From Petasospora fabianii (taxonomy: Eukaryota > Ascomycota > Saccharomycetes > Phaffomycetales > Wickerhamomycetaceae): a stretch of 64,000 nt of DNA. The position numbers and the translations under genes were made by a program. The stretch is from NCBI GenBank assembly GCA_022641835.1, contig CP048716.1, positions 992,001 to 1,056,000 on the forward strand, read 5' to 3'. Below are positions 49,008-59,541 of the stretch, piece by piece. Positions within the stretch are counted from its first letter, which is position 1. Every line of letters starts with the position of its first letter. The notes under the pieces are model-generated. The model was not told the origin of the DNA. It saw only the letters and a list, made by a program, of their open reading frames with translations, and did no database searches.

Positions 49008-49331
49008 TCAGTGATTGCTGCAAAGTTGAAGTTTTGGTTTTATAGAAGAAAGCATATGCTGGTTGAAATATATATTTCGACATGGGGTCGACGCGGTTTT
49101 AAATCTTCTAATGTATATATGCTACAACATCATGACACAAGATCATGACACGATAACGGTGTTCCTTAACGTTTAATGATAAGAGAGAATCCTGTTAAGT
49201 CTAAAACGGGAAAATGGTGTATACAGATGCACATGTGAAAAGCCTGATCATAAAAAAAACAGAGGTAGTAACAATAAGCAACGAAGAGAAGAAGAAAAAA
49301 ACGCAGAGAACAGGTGAGAGCTAAACAGCGT
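49008..49331. other. Convergent 3' region of ADE2 and the SKG6/TOS2-like gene
   Basis: No gene; AT-rich 3' flanks, with CATGACAC repeated at 49130-49151. Confidence 0.6.
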
Positions 49332-51413
49332 TCACATGAAATTATAGTTTTCCGAAGCACCCAACTGTTGTCTCAAGTCTGCCTTAGACCCAGATCTTGG
49401 TAAAAGTTCAGCGTCAGATGTAGATGCCGCTATTGATGGCTGTGGGTATTGAGGTTGCGACGTCAAACTTCCAGCTCTTGAACTGTTGGCACTGTTCATC
49501 TGTGAGAAGGAACCAGCTGGTCTATAGATCTTTTGCTTGCCAATACCAACTGGGTCCACCATCACAACACTCTGTCTAGTAAGATGGTGTGGAGAAGGTG
49601 GGGCAGCGTCTTTAAATTGATCTGGGGCTTGGAATTGAGAAAATGTTGGAGATGATGGAGATGTTGGGGAGAAGATTTGATCAGAATAATGCAATGGGTT
49701 AAATGGTTTAACGGTGAGATTTTCTCTGGTACCTCCCGTGAGGGATTTGGTTGGGGCGTACTCGGTACTTGAGACAACGGAACCGTAATCGATCTTACTT
49801 GGAGTTGGAACCGTTTGAAGTGGTGGAAGCTTAACTGGTGGTTGGCGATTACCAGAGTACTGTGGATGCAATCTTGGTGAGCCTCTTGATGGTGGCTGGT
49901 TGTATTGCTGTGGTGGATATTGCTGCTGGTATGGCTGCTGATATTGCTGTCGTGGTTGCTGATACTGGTTGTACTGCTGTGGTGGATACTGCTGGTATTG
50001 CTGATGTGGCTGCGACTGTTGCTGATACTGGTCAAACTGAAGTGGGACGGTAGAGTACACAGACGATACTGCCCTTGGTTTTTTGACCTCTGATGATGAC
50101 TGGTCATCACCTAGATGGCCAACTGGTTGTTCGAGCTCACCGACTTTATCTTCAGACTCAAGCTGTTGAATGGTAGAGTCGATATCAACGTCTGGTAATG
50201 GTGGAACATCAATAGATGGAGCCTTGATGGTGTTTCCAGGCTTCTTGACAGAGTTTTCTCTGTCAAAGTAAACCTTGTAGACACTCTTCATTCTCTTGAT
50301 GTCCTCGTCTTCCTCTTCGTCTTCGTCATCAGCCTTGGCATCGAAATTAACACCCTTGGAGGTAGTAGCAGCAGTTTCAACATCATCACCATCATCAGTT
50401 TGGTCACGTGTAGCTTCCTCCTGGGACCTGAGAACGCTATCATGTGTAGTGTTCAAATGCTCTGGTTCATCCTCAAGATATGACATGTCACTATTACGTT
50501 TATCAGTGTGTTGTTGTTGAGTAGATCTCTCTGGATCAGCAAACACATCACGGGTGACGACTGATTGTTCATCATCTAAGATATTATCAGTATTGACCTT
50601 TGTTTCGTTGTATGAATATGGGGAATCAGTTGTTTCACCTTCACAAGAATTTGTTGATTTCTCGGTCAAGTGTCTCATTTTTGGATCGTTATGGGCAAGG
50701 TTCAAAGCAGATGAGTTTGTAGATCTGTATGGAGATTGTGGTCTTGATCCTGGTCTTGAACTGATCTGGTATGCTTGATATTCTGAACCCAAATTTTTGG
50801 CAAATTCGTCAAGAGATTGTTTAGATCCCAAATTATGAGAGTAAGGCAATGTAAAGGATTCATAGTATGGATCAGCTTGCACGGTATTCATGGATGGAGA
50901 TCCACGAGACATGGAACGGGATTGACTTGGGTTGTTATATTTTGCTAGTGCAGCAGATGGGTAACGAGCATTATCTAAAGCGAAAGGATTTTGACCATGT
51001 GAATAGAGCGAATCATCATTTGGACCAGTTGGTCTTGTAGATGGATAATCTGGTAAGATGGTAGTTTCACCGTAGAAATCAGGATCATTATCATCCTTAG
51101 ACTCTGCTCTACCCTTCTTGTAAGATCTGAACATGAAGAATCCAATGATGGAGAGGAAGACAACAGTAGGAATCGTTACCGCTAGGGCGATGGTGAGAGG
51201 CGTAGTAGAACTTCCTGTTTCACATCTTTGAGCATCATTACAACGTGATTTTGTATGCTTTCTTGTTGTGGAAGAGGAACTGCTCTCATCGTCACTAGAT
51301 GTGGCACGGATCTGGAGGTTGACGAAGCTGGTTGTGAGTGATGTTGGCGACGCGTAAATTTGCGAAGGAGTAGGGAAGACAAACTCTGTCTCCGTGGGTA
51401 AATAGTTGTCCAT
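49332..51413 (-). CDS. SKG6: Polarity-site membrane protein of the Skg6/Tos2 family
   Basis: 693 residues; one membrane segment at about 71-95 (TPLTIALAVTIPTVVFLSIIGFF) with a short Ser/Thr-rich outer part and a long cytoplasmic tail. Family-type tail motifs: DDNDPDFYGETTILPDYPS just after the membrane, NPFALDNARYPSAAL, and DEDIKRMKSVYKVYFDREN followed by VPPLPDVD. A Gln/Pro/Tyr-rich low-complexity block (QQYPPQQYNQYQQ type) lies at about 455-510. Skg6 and Tos2 localise to growth sites and the bud neck. The two are paralogues, so orthology is not settled. The promoter carries two MCB elements, as expected for Tos2 (Target of SBF). Confidence 0.72.
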   Translation of the reverse strand: MDNYLPTETEFVFPTPSQIYASPTSLTTSFVNLQIRATSSDDESSSSSTTRKHTKSRCNDAQRCETGSSTTPLTIALAVTIPTVVFLSIIGFFMFRSYKKGRAESKDDNDPDFYGETTILPDYPSTRPTGPNDDSLYSHGQNPFALDNARYPSAALAKYNNPSQSRSMSRGSPSMNTVQADPYYESFTLPYSHNLGSKQSLDEFAKNLGSEYQAYQISSRPGSRPQSPYRSTNSSALNLAHNDPKMRHLTEKSTNSCEGETTDSPYSYNETKVNTDNILDDEQSVVTRDVFADPERSTQQQHTDKRNSDMSYLEDEPEHLNTTHDSVLRSQEEATRDQTDDGDDVETAATTSKGVNFDAKADDEDEEEDEDIKRMKSVYKVYFDRENSVKKPGNTIKAPSIDVPPLPDVDIDSTIQQLESEDKVGELEQPVGHLGDDQSSSEVKKPRAVSSVYSTVPLQFDQYQQQSQPHQQYQQYPPQQYNQYQQPRQQYQQPYQQQYPPQQYNQPPSRGSPRLHPQYSGNRQPPVKLPPLQTVPTPSKIDYGSVVSSTEYAPTKSLTGGTRENLTVKPFNPLHYSDQIFSPTSPSSPTFSQFQAPDQFKDAAPPSPHHLTRQSVVMVDPVGIGKQKIYRPAGSFSQMNSANSSRAGSLTSQPQYPQPSIAASTSDAELLPRSGSKADLRQQLGASENYNFM

Positions 51414-53649
51414 AGTGGATATTGCGTAGCAGATGTATTAGCTGATGCTTAGTGCTTTAGAAGTTTATGATAAGCAGTGTCAAAGCCGTAGCCGCTGTTT
51501 ACCAATCTCGGTTGAAATTAAGATCGTGGTAGACGCGTCCTTGTGAGATCAAAATCAAAATACAGCCTTGGCGGGGGTTTGGATGGATAGACAAATGAAC
51601 TCTGCGAAATGAGAGAAGAGTGAAGGTGAAGTTGAAGAGTAAAGAGTAAAAGATGAGTGAAAGTGGCGGCGGTAGAAGCGAATAGAGTAGTGACCGTGAG
51701 ACAGTTGATTAGCCGCTGAAGGGAAGTGGTCCTGGCGGTAAATTGAGTTTGATCCACCAACTCAGTTCTTTTTTTTTTTCTCCTAAAATTTGTTTATTTT
51801 CGGTGACAGGCGAGATCCACACAGGCGCAGTTTTTTTTTTTCTGTGTTTTTTTTTAATTCAGATTCCTTCAACGCGTCGTCGGGTCGATAGTCGGGTCGA
51901 GAGTCGGACCGAGTCGGCCCCCTTTAATTCATAAGCATTTACACCGGGTATGTGGTTGTGCAGCTACCCGATCTACCGCTAGTGTGTGTGTGAGGTCTTT
52001 ATCTCTATGTTTTGTATGTCCCCCCACAAGTGTTGGCCAAGTACAATCTATATTGTCTGTAGGCCAAGAAGTAGCCAAGTACTAGGCCCAGTTTTAGTGT
52101 ACGCAAGAGGTGTCATACCCAACTAGGAATATTCATCGATATCAAGTCAGCTGTATACAACATAATCATCATTAGCAAATAGATTCCGCAAAAAGACAGT
52201 CTACCAGACTATAATTCAATAGATCATGAAGATCAAATGCAAAGGGATAAACTCAATTAATGACATGCCATGAACTCATGACAGGAATTTAAAAGAGAAC
52301 GGGCTTGACTGAACTAGTCAAAGTCCGCTTAATAAGTCTATCTTCCTACACCACTACACTGGATCACTGGTAAAACCAGTCAGCCAGTCATAGTGGCAAG
52401 AAAATAAAAGAGAAGGGGATTCCAAAAAATGCACGAGACGGCCATTAGCAGAGACAGCACCCGGATGGCTCTGGTAAAAGGCAAGAACCATGTACGATGT
52501 GAGTTTTAACTTGATGCTGATCTCCTGGCCGCTGAAGTAAGAAAAGAAAGAGAACCAGCGGTTGTCTAGTGGGAAGAACTGTGGGAAAACTTGTCCTATT
52601 TATACTCGCGAAAAGAAAAAAAAAAAAATCGCGAACTTACTTAATGGGCCGGGTTACCTCCACCTTCTTTTTTTATTGTTTATGGCTACGGCGTCAGCTT
52701 CAGTAGGCAGCAGCGGAATGATTCGTGGGCTGTGGTATTCTGGAGTGGAACACACCGGTAATAACATCATGCTTGTAATGGTTCCTTCCAGTTTTAAAGA
52801 ACTTGTAAGCGCATAGCACAATCTTAAACAACAACTAGATGATGCACTAGCCGTCGTATTCATGTGATCTTCAAAGCATAACCTTTTAAAAATAAGGTGT
52901 CGCACTCCCCGGCAACTGTACAATTTCATGCATCTTCAGCCCCTTACGGCAACGGACCAAACATTACGAATATGAAAGCTTTTCAAAAGATGAGGTTGAA
53001 AGAAGAGTCACATTCAACGGAAAAGTGTATGATCTTTGCATGAGCTACTATTTTATTGCCCCAAGCATTTGTAAATACTGGTTTACCCCTACTCCACCTC
53101 TTCCAACAGGTACTTGCAGACTCGGGCGACTATCCCCGTCCCCATTGCCGCTCCGGCTTTTGACCCCCCCTTTCCCGTACCACTGCGTGGCCGTTCTGCA
53201 CGCTCTTCAAGTCTTCGCAACACACCAAAAACTTAAAAAGTGGACACAAACCTTAACCATGGCTCAAGATATGTAGATCACACCCTTTTACATATTAATA
53301 AAGATGAAGACCCATCACAGCGATTGTTGAGTCAACTGCGTCCATGCGCGCGCTGCGGCAACCCATATTTTTCTAGTTTTAAATTTAAATCCCGTGGCTG
53401 TCGGGCCGTATCGTCAGACCGCTCACACCAAATCCCGCGCCGGCATCCAACAAACCTTTCTTTCCTTCTCCCTTTATTTCTCTTACCTATTTACCTTTAC
53501 TTTCACAGCATTATTCGGCAGAAACACTGGCAACGGTAGTTGCAAAACACATCTTCAATAGAGGTCCTACCATCTACAATACCACCCCAGCCACAGTGAC
53601 AGTCACTAGTAGCCAGTTGCACGCTTTAGCGCCGAAGCCACCCACAGTC
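51414..53649. other. Long divergent intergenic region SKG6 / zinc-cluster gene
   Basis: 2.2 kb without a convincing gene. Near SKG6 there are ACGCGT boxes at 51533-51538 and 51872-51877, a T run at 51767-51779, T runs at 51831-51855 and the GTCGG tandem array. Two overlapping frames on opposite strands at 52562-52929 look accidental. A pyrimidine-rich stretch ending TTTCACAG (about 53460-53510) precedes an open frame leading to the zinc-cluster gene. No TACTAAC is seen, so an upstream exon is not supported. Confidence 0.6.
51879..51920 (+). repeat. GTCGG tandem array upstream of SKG6
   Basis: Four units in a row: GTCGGGTCGATA (51879-51890), GTCGGGTCGAGA (51891-51902), GTCGGACCGA (51903-51912) and GTCGGCCC (51913-51920). 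CCGAGTCGG at 51909-51917 is identical to the box upstream of CAB2. Probably a set of binding sites for one factor. Confidence 0.6.
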
Positions 53650-56478
53650 ATGTCGGGTCTTCCTCCAATTGCACAGGGACCGCCCCATCAGCGTGGATCC
53701 AATACCTCCCAAACAGCTACGCCACTCAATAATAACACAAGAAGTAGTACGAACATTACAAATAATCATAAGCGCCCTGTTGCAAGACACGCTTGTCTCG
53801 CTTGTCGTGAGAAGAAGGTGAAGTGCGATGGAGAAGTCATTTCAACTCCAAACGACAAAAGTGAACTACGACATCAACAATGCACTAACTGCAAGCTTCT
53901 TGGGATTGAATGTGTCTTTGTCAAGTCTCAGAGAGGTGGTAGACGCAAAAAAGAGAACAATTCCGATCAGAATTCAGATGCCGCCAACAATAATAACGTA
54001 TCCACCGCGGCATCTACACCAACAACAACTACAAGATTAAACAAAGTCACTTCAGCAAATACATCAGCATCGAGTTCACAGTTTGCCCATACAATCCGAA
54101 ACAGTTTCGATCCACCGCCATCAATAACATCTACCGCTACATCTCCCTTTTACCATGGTGTACACTCGCCAACAATGGCCCCTTCAGAGAAGGGATCCTC
54201 TGGATCCAATAACTCGCTACAAGAGAAAGTCCAACAATTACAGAGAGAAGCTGCAAATTTACAATCACAACTACTTGACCGTTCGGGCTCAGTGATCTCA
54301 TCAAATAACTCGGACTACTTCAGTGATGATCACGGTTCAAGACGTGGTGACTCAAGATACTTTGATAGGGGCCCACCACAAGGACCATGGGGTCGTCATC
54401 ATCACCGTCATCCTCGCCATCATGGACATCACCATCCGCGTTCATACGGTCCTCCACCTCCGCCTCCATGGGCTGATGGCTCTGGTGGCCCACCGCCGCT
54501 TCCATCTTTCGGTCCACCACCACCTTTTTGTCCACCAACTCCACATCATCAGCATCCAATGTCGATGCCAATGCCAATGCCAATACATCCAGGATCAGGT
54601 GCACAACTTCCACCTCCACCACAGGGATTCCCCTTCTCCAATTTTGAAGAAGACTCTCGTCGCAAAAGACCACATCCATCCCAAGATTCAGAATTCAGCT
54701 TACCAAAGTTATCTGGCGCATTATCATACATTTTTCTTTCAAATGAGGAGCTTGAGATGTTTGATTTGCCCAACTGGAACACAACTTGTACTCTTATTGA
54801 CTTGTACTACCGCTACATCCATCCATCTCGTCCATTCCTCCCACCAAAGCACCGTCTCATTTATCAACTTCAAGTTCGTCAGGATGCATCTCTCATCCAT
54901 GCCATGTTTTCCTCCTCTTGTCGCTTCGCCTCAAGTATAATGATCCCAACACCAAACTTGAGAGATCCACAACACTGGTATTTCCTTGCAGAGAAATACT
55001 GGGATTACATGGATGCAGAGACTGCATTACAGGCACATGTATTATTGATGGGTGCGCTGGGACCGGGCGGTTACATCCAGCAGTCCATTGATGGATCAGA
55101 GCGTACTTATCAGGTGATGAAAACTTCCTATATCTTGGAGGCTCAAAAAATTGGTGATTGGCAAGAGTTTGCATCTATTGCTACCAAGAAACAGGTATTG
55201 AGACATGAGGATATGCTAAGAACCATTTGGGGAGCTTGGAAGCTCAACGTGTTTGTCAGACTCAACAGGGGTATTCCTTACAACAAGACGAGTGATAAGC
55301 TATTGCCATTCCCCTCCGATCTGCCAATGCCGCAAAGTGATACTTCATACAACGTCAATTTGGGAATATTTGATACTACAGATAACCATTGTTTGGAGAG
55401 ATTAAAGTACAAGTCGTGGGATGAAGTTGACAGACAATTGAACAATGCTGCTGTCATATCTACTGAGTATAAGAGCTTTAGTGATTCCGACTTGATTATT
55501 GCTGCAATTAAGAACATGGAAGATATCATGGACATAATCTCGTCGGGTTTCTTGACTTCTAACGTTGTTGAACAGTTCAACGCTAAGATGAAGGTCATTG
55601 AGGATATTGCCAACTCCTCTTTGTACCATATCTCTCATATTAAGAAGAAGACTGTTGTTCTCAACATTTCAAATTTGTTCACACTCTTGATGCTTACTGT
55701 TGCCAAGCTTGCATCTAATGCTACTCAGTGTTCACCAATCCTTTTCATCAAACCGCATGAGACTCAGGCTAACACCAATCCAGATAATGTTCTCAACTCC
55801 TTGTACGAGTCCAGATTGGAAGACATTCAAGCCGCCTGTTTGAACTTGACTCCAACCCAGCTGTCTCACTACGTTAATACTTTCATGGCCGCATTGGAAG
55901 CTGTCAGACTTGTTGAAATCGGTATGGGTAAGATCCCGGAGGCTGCTTCTTCCAATACGCCACTTACTGTCGTTGGTGGCCCATTGAACTTTACACCTGC
56001 GTCTGAGATCACATCAATGAAGACTACAGAGACTTGGTGGACTGATGCCCTTCCAGAGAATGGTAAGAATATGAGCGCTCAGGTCCAAACATACAACGAG
56101 TTCCCAGATGTCTGGTTGCAGTATCCAATCTTCTCTGTTGTCGTTATTGCTAACACACTGACGGTATTAGCGTCTTCGATTGTTTTGACTAAGCAATTGT
56201 TTGTGAGGGAGTTGGCACAGACTCCCGACTTGCCACATAATTCGAGAAGAGTTGAGTTTGTTGTTGGAAAAAATCAACGTACACTCTCTGTTGTTGTTGA
56301 CAAGGAAACATCTGATGCATTTGTCAAAAACTTCAACGGTATTGATTTGCATGAAAAGATTAACTTGTGTTCCAGGTATGTTAAGGCCCACGGTCGCTTT
56401 TGGCCATACGTTGAGTCAACTTCATATCAGATTGAAGCTATGATTAATTACATTGACGACATAATCTCAAGATTATAA
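53650..56478 (+). CDS. Zn(II)2Cys6 transcription factor
   Basis: 942 residues from the first ATG (MSGLPPIAQG). The binuclear zinc cluster has Cys49, 52, 59, 78, 81 and 88 (ACLACREKKVKCD ... CTNCKLLGIECVF) followed by the basic tail SQRGGRRKKE. The loop between the third and fourth Cys is 18 residues, longer than the usual 5-12. A His/Pro-rich stretch (HHHRHPRHHGHHHP and PPPPPP, near 240-330) precedes a fungal middle-homology region from about 355. That region contains LSNEELEMFDLPNWNTTCTL, then LIDLYYRYIHPSRPFLPPKH, and the later helical part. I cannot assign a regulon. Confidence 0.85.
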   Translation: MSGLPPIAQGPPHQRGSNTSQTATPLNNNTRSSTNITNNHKRPVARHACLACREKKVKCDGEVISTPNDKSELRHQQCTNCKLLGIECVFVKSQRGGRRKKENNSDQNSDAANNNNVSTAASTPTTTTRLNKVTSANTSASSSQFAHTIRNSFDPPPSITSTATSPFYHGVHSPTMAPSEKGSSGSNNSLQEKVQQLQREAANLQSQLLDRSGSVISSNNSDYFSDDHGSRRGDSRYFDRGPPQGPWGRHHHRHPRHHGHHHPRSYGPPPPPPWADGSGGPPPLPSFGPPPPFCPPTPHHQHPMSMPMPMPIHPGSGAQLPPPPQGFPFSNFEEDSRRKRPHPSQDSEFSLPKLSGALSYIFLSNEELEMFDLPNWNTTCTLIDLYYRYIHPSRPFLPPKHRLIYQLQVRQDASLIHAMFSSSCRFASSIMIPTPNLRDPQHWYFLAEKYWDYMDAETALQAHVLLMGALGPGGYIQQSIDGSERTYQVMKTSYILEAQKIGDWQEFASIATKKQVLRHEDMLRTIWGAWKLNVFVRLNRGIPYNKTSDKLLPFPSDLPMPQSDTSYNVNLGIFDTTDNHCLERLKYKSWDEVDRQLNNAAVISTEYKSFSDSDLIIAAIKNMEDIMDIISSGFLTSNVVEQFNAKMKVIEDIANSSLYHISHIKKKTVVLNISNLFTLLMLTVAKLASNATQCSPILFIKPHETQANTNPDNVLNSLYESRLEDIQAACLNLTPTQLSHYVNTFMAALEAVRLVEIGMGKIPEAASSNTPLTVVGGPLNFTPASEITSMKTTETWWTDALPENGKNMSAQVQTYNEFPDVWLQYPIFSVVVIANTLTVLASSIVLTKQLFVRELAQTPDLPHNSRRVEFVVGKNQRTLSVVVDKETSDAFVKNFNGIDLHEKINLCSRYVKAHGRFWPYVESTSYQIEAMINYIDDIISRL

Positions 56479-56654
56479 GACTACAGAAAACTAATAACTG
56501 ATGATGCTTACGACTTGTTCCCCTCCGTATTCGTAGTGTTAACATATCTCAGCTCTACATCTTTCTACAAACCCAGTTCTGTGTAAACAAATGTGCATAG
56601 TCATTAAGCCGTAACAATAAAAGAGGAAAATCCCCTTGATATGATTCTAAAAGA

Positions 56655-57206
56655 TCAAGCGAACTCGAAGTCATCAATCTGGTTTCTGAATTTGAGCAAG
56701 TTCTGCTTGATCTTACTCGTGTCAACCCAGGTCAAGTAGTCCTCCATGCTTCTAGTGACAAGGTAAGCTGGATCTGTGACGACATTTGGTCCAACTCTGA
56801 CATGACCTTGTTCAACGAAAGTGATAGCATCCTTCAAATTCTCAGCCATCTTGAGACGACACATAACAACACCTATACGGCGACGACACATAGCGGAGAC
56901 TGTGACCTTATTCTCGAGGTCCGAAATCTTAGACTTTGTAGGAAGAATACCCATTGAGTAAAGCTTCTCGAGAAGTAATTGCTCGTGTTTGATACGCACA
57001 GGATTTGTAGCTTGTAATAGCGAGAGCTTGTGCGCCAGTTTACGAATATCACCACAGATCTTGTTGTACTTATGATAGTCTTCACGTTTCTGGATGTGAT
57101 ATTTTCTCATGACCTCGGCATCTCTGTGGCCGTTGTCTTGCTTCCAGTCAAGGAAGTCAACTTTCTTTAACAGCTTCTGCTCATGATGTTTAAGTTTTCT
57201 GACCAT
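56655..57206 (-). CDS. IMP3: U3 snoRNP protein Imp3
   Basis: 183 residues, exactly the S. cerevisiae length, starting [22 protein letters not shown]. Binds U3 snoRNA in the small-subunit processome for early 18S rRNA cleavages. It is related to ribosomal protein uS4 and carries an S4-type RNA-binding domain around 105-165 ([40 protein letters not shown]). It ends [13 protein letters not shown] and RRPE elements lie just upstream. Confidence 0.96.
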   Translation of the reverse strand: MVRKLKHHEQKLLKKVDFLDWKQDNGHRDAEVMRKYHIQKREDYHKYNKICGDIRKLAHKLSLLQATNPVRIKHEQLLLEKLYSMGILPTKSKISDLENKVTVSAMCRRRIGVVMCRLKMAENLKDAITFVEQGHVRVGPNVVTDPAYLVTRSMEDYLTWVDTSKIKQNLLKFRNQIDDFEFA

Positions 57207-57276
57207 CTTCGCCACTTCACTGTGCTATACTTAGTTAAAAGTTGTAAAGAGTAAGAAGAGGTTTCTACTTTGAAGA

Positions 57277-57302
57277 GATGAGCTTAAGAGATGTAAAAAA
57301 AT
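57277..57302 (+). promoter_or_regulatory. PAC and RRPE-like elements of the IMP3 promoter
   Basis: GATGAGCT at 57277-57284 matches the PAC box and AAAAAAATT at 57294-57302 resembles RRPE. Both mark ribosome-biogenesis genes in yeasts and lie 70-100 bp upstream of the IMP3 ATG. Confidence 0.5.
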
Positions 57303-57436
57303 TGATGCGGTAGGGCCACTCATTTCGCGATTTTTTACTCGAGATCTTTTAGGCTGGAAAAGTGGAAAAAACCATTGATTTTGGGATATGTTTCTTCTTT
57401 AAAAGGTTTAATTTGGTTGTCATCTTCTTAGATCTT

Positions 57437-58105
57437 ATGTTTGTCATGTTCCTCAGATCTAGTACGGTCTCTTCGAAGAGATTCTTCTCCGCCACGGCGC
57501 TCCGGGCCTCCAATATCGGTCAGACTCCAATCATCGTACCAGCCGAAGTGAAGCTCAGCTTCACTCAGATGGACCAACCAATTCTCAAGAGAAAAGGTAG
57601 AACACAATTGAAACTCTCACAGCTTGCCACAATCGATGGTCCTAAGGGATCTCTTCAACTTGAGATGCCAAGTTTCCTTAAGCTCGATCACACCGAAGAC
57701 AAACTTACAGTGTCTGTGCCGAACCCAGAAGACAAACAGCAGAGAGCTCTTTGGGGAACAATGAGATCACTTCTGAGTAACCACATCGTTGGTGTCACTG
57801 AAGGTCATTTGTCTATTCTCAAGCTCGTTGGTACCGGTTACAGAGCCCAAGTTGAAGAGAAGGACGGTAAGCCATTCTGTTCCCTTAAAGTCGGAGCTTC
57901 TATCCAACAGGGTCTCTTCATCCCAGAAAACCTCACAGTTACATCACCAGCTCCTACAAGAATCATCATTGAAGGTACAGACAAGCAACAGGTAAAGCTC
58001 TTCGCTGCAAGACTTCGTGAGTTCCATCCACCAGAGCCATACAAGGGTAAAGGTATCTATGTTGACGACGAGACCATCGCCCTCAAGACCAAGAAGATCA
58101 AATGA
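57437..58105 (+). CDS. MRPL6: Mitochondrial large-subunit ribosomal protein uL6m (Mrpl6)
   Basis: 222 residues from the ATG at 57437 ([17 protein letters not shown]), or 219 from the ATG at 57446. N-terminal presequence is Arg/Ser-rich and ends near [11 protein letters not shown]. The uL6 fold follows: [55 protein letters not shown] and the C-terminal [16 protein letters not shown]. cerevisiae Mrpl6 is 214 residues. Confidence 0.92.
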   Translation: MFVMFLRSSTVSSKRFFSATALRASNIGQTPIIVPAEVKLSFTQMDQPILKRKGRTQLKLSQLATIDGPKGSLQLEMPSFLKLDHTEDKLTVSVPNPEDKQQRALWGTMRSLLSNHIVGVTEGHLSILKLVGTGYRAQVEEKDGKPFCSLKVGASIQQGLFIPENLTVTSPAPTRIIIEGTDKQQVKLFAARLREFHPPEPYKGKGIYVDDETIALKTKKIK

Positions 58106-58562
58106 TTTGAAAGACTTCCATATCCCATCAGCAATATCCTTTCGGACTTTGCTCGTGTCACTTACCCTTCCATTTCTTGTGTCTTCGATATGATTCACCG
58201 GGCTTTTTGGCCAATACGTCCCATCATCTCCACGATACTTCCCTGTACATAACGCGCATCTGATATGAGTTAACATGTCATTACTCGACAGCCACATGTA
58301 GTTACATGTAGTCGACTCTAAAATTGGCTAAAATGATTATATATAACTTAACTCTGGTAAATCTTTCACAATTTATTAGGGACTTCATGGCACGTGATTG
58401 AAAAAACCACCACCCAAGGAAGGGGTTACCCTGTCGCACTTTTTCACTACCGCGAACTGTGAAAAATCGGTTCGAGTTCAATATTGTATTAATGGGCATC
58501 TCAGATATTTAATCAAAAAGTGCTGCTTAATACACTCATCCGTGGACTTGCACATCATAGCC
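58106..58562 (+). promoter_or_regulatory. Intergenic region upstream of MRPL9
   Basis: No gene. CACGTG at 58391-58396 (GGCACGTGATTG) is a Cbf1-type site 170 bp before the MRPL9 start. An open frame runs through from 58398 into MRPL9, but its sequence is not conserved in the family. Confidence 0.45.
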
Positions 58563-59393
58563 ATGAACAGTCTTCTCGGATTATCAATGCTCCGTGTGCG
58601 AGCCACGCCTCTGGCCTCGCAGTTCCCACGCCTGGTGCGCACGGGCGCTTCCCTCACAGCACCATCCACCATTCAACAAAAGATCATCACTGAGGCACCA
58701 AATCACACTCAGGAGAAAGCTGTAGAAAGAAGAAGAGTGCCTTTCAGAACCGGTCTCATTGCAATCAAGCGTGGTATGGGCCCATGGTTCGATGAGGCTA
58801 CTGGTGAAACATATCCAGTCACAATCCTCGAAGTGGATCAAGTTGAGGTTGTCTACAACAAGACTAAAGAAAACGAAGGTTACTACGCCGTGCAGGTTGG
58901 TTACGGTGTTAAGAACCCAAAGAGAGAGACAAGACAGATGCTTGGTCATTTTGAGAAGGCTCAAGTGAATCCAAAGATTAAACTCTCAGAGTTTATGGTG
59001 AAGAACGAAGAGGGTCTTCTCCCAGTTGGTACGATCTTGAACGCTGACTTCTTCAAACCAGGTCAGTTTGTCGATATCAAAGGTGTTTCTAAGGGTAAGG
59101 GCTTTGCCGGTGTTATGAAGAGATATGGTATGAAAGGTCAGAAGGCCTCGCATGGTGCTTCTCTCTCGCACAGATCTGGTGGTTCTTATGGTGCCAACAC
59201 CTCCCCAGGTCGTGTCTTGCCAGGTAAGAGAATGCCAGGTAGAATGGGTGGTCAAAGTAGCACAAAGCAGAACTCACTGGTTGTGAACGTGGAGAAGATT
59301 GACGAGTACAGAGGTATGATCCTCGTTAAGGGCCACGTCCCAGGTCCAACAAATGCATTTGTCAACGTCTCTGATGCTATCAAAAAGCTCTGA
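58563..59393 (+). CDS. MRPL9: Mitochondrial large-subunit ribosomal protein uL3m (Mrpl9)
   Basis: 276 residues from the ATG at 58563 (S. cerevisiae 269). Presequence MNSLLGLSMLRVRATPLASQ. The uL3 core begins RTGLIAIKRGMGPWFDEATG and includes FFKPGQFVDIKGVSKGKGFAG, GMKGQKASHGASLSHRSGGS and PGRVLPGKRMPGRMGGQ, the loop that reaches the peptidyl-transferase region. The upstream in-frame ATG at 58398 would add 55 residues that do not resemble the family. Confidence 0.94.
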   Translation: MNSLLGLSMLRVRATPLASQFPRLVRTGASLTAPSTIQQKIITEAPNHTQEKAVERRRVPFRTGLIAIKRGMGPWFDEATGETYPVTILEVDQVEVVYNKTKENEGYYAVQVGYGVKNPKRETRQMLGHFEKAQVNPKIKLSEFMVKNEEGLLPVGTILNADFFKPGQFVDIKGVSKGKGFAGVMKRYGMKGQKASHGASLSHRSGGSYGANTSPGRVLPGKRMPGRMGGQSSTKQNSLVVNVEKIDEYRGMILVKGHVPGPTNAFVNVSDAIKKL

Positions 59394-59541
59394 GAAGTTT
59401 CTGTTATGTCCATATGCTTTCATGATCCTGTAAATATAACGTTCATTTAAAAGATTACGTCGTAAGAGGAGAATTATCCTCAATGAGTGAACTCATATCC
59501 TATAAACAGCAGCTAAAATTTATCAGAGTCTCTCCCCATCT

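Noticed and set aside
52562-52929. Opposing 84- and 91-codon frames upstream of the zinc-cluster gene
   Set aside because: Mutually overlapping on opposite strands, no conserved motif; either could be a small gene but nothing supports it.
53460-53520. Pyrimidine tract ending in TTTCACAG with an open frame into the zinc-cluster gene
   Set aside because: Looks like a splice acceptor but no TACTAAC-type branch site or donor with an ATG exon was found upstream.
54323-54940. 205-codon alternative-frame ORF rich in His and Ile
   Set aside because: Lies inside the zinc-cluster gene and reflects its low-complexity His/Pro region.
58441-58490. GGTTCGAGTTC resembling a tRNA B box
   Set aside because: No A box or cloverleaf can be formed around it. 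A visual scan of the larger gaps found no tRNA.
58398-58562. In-frame N-terminal extension of MRPL9
   Set aside because: The 55 extra residues are unlike the family, and the ATG at 58563 opens a good mitochondrial presequence.
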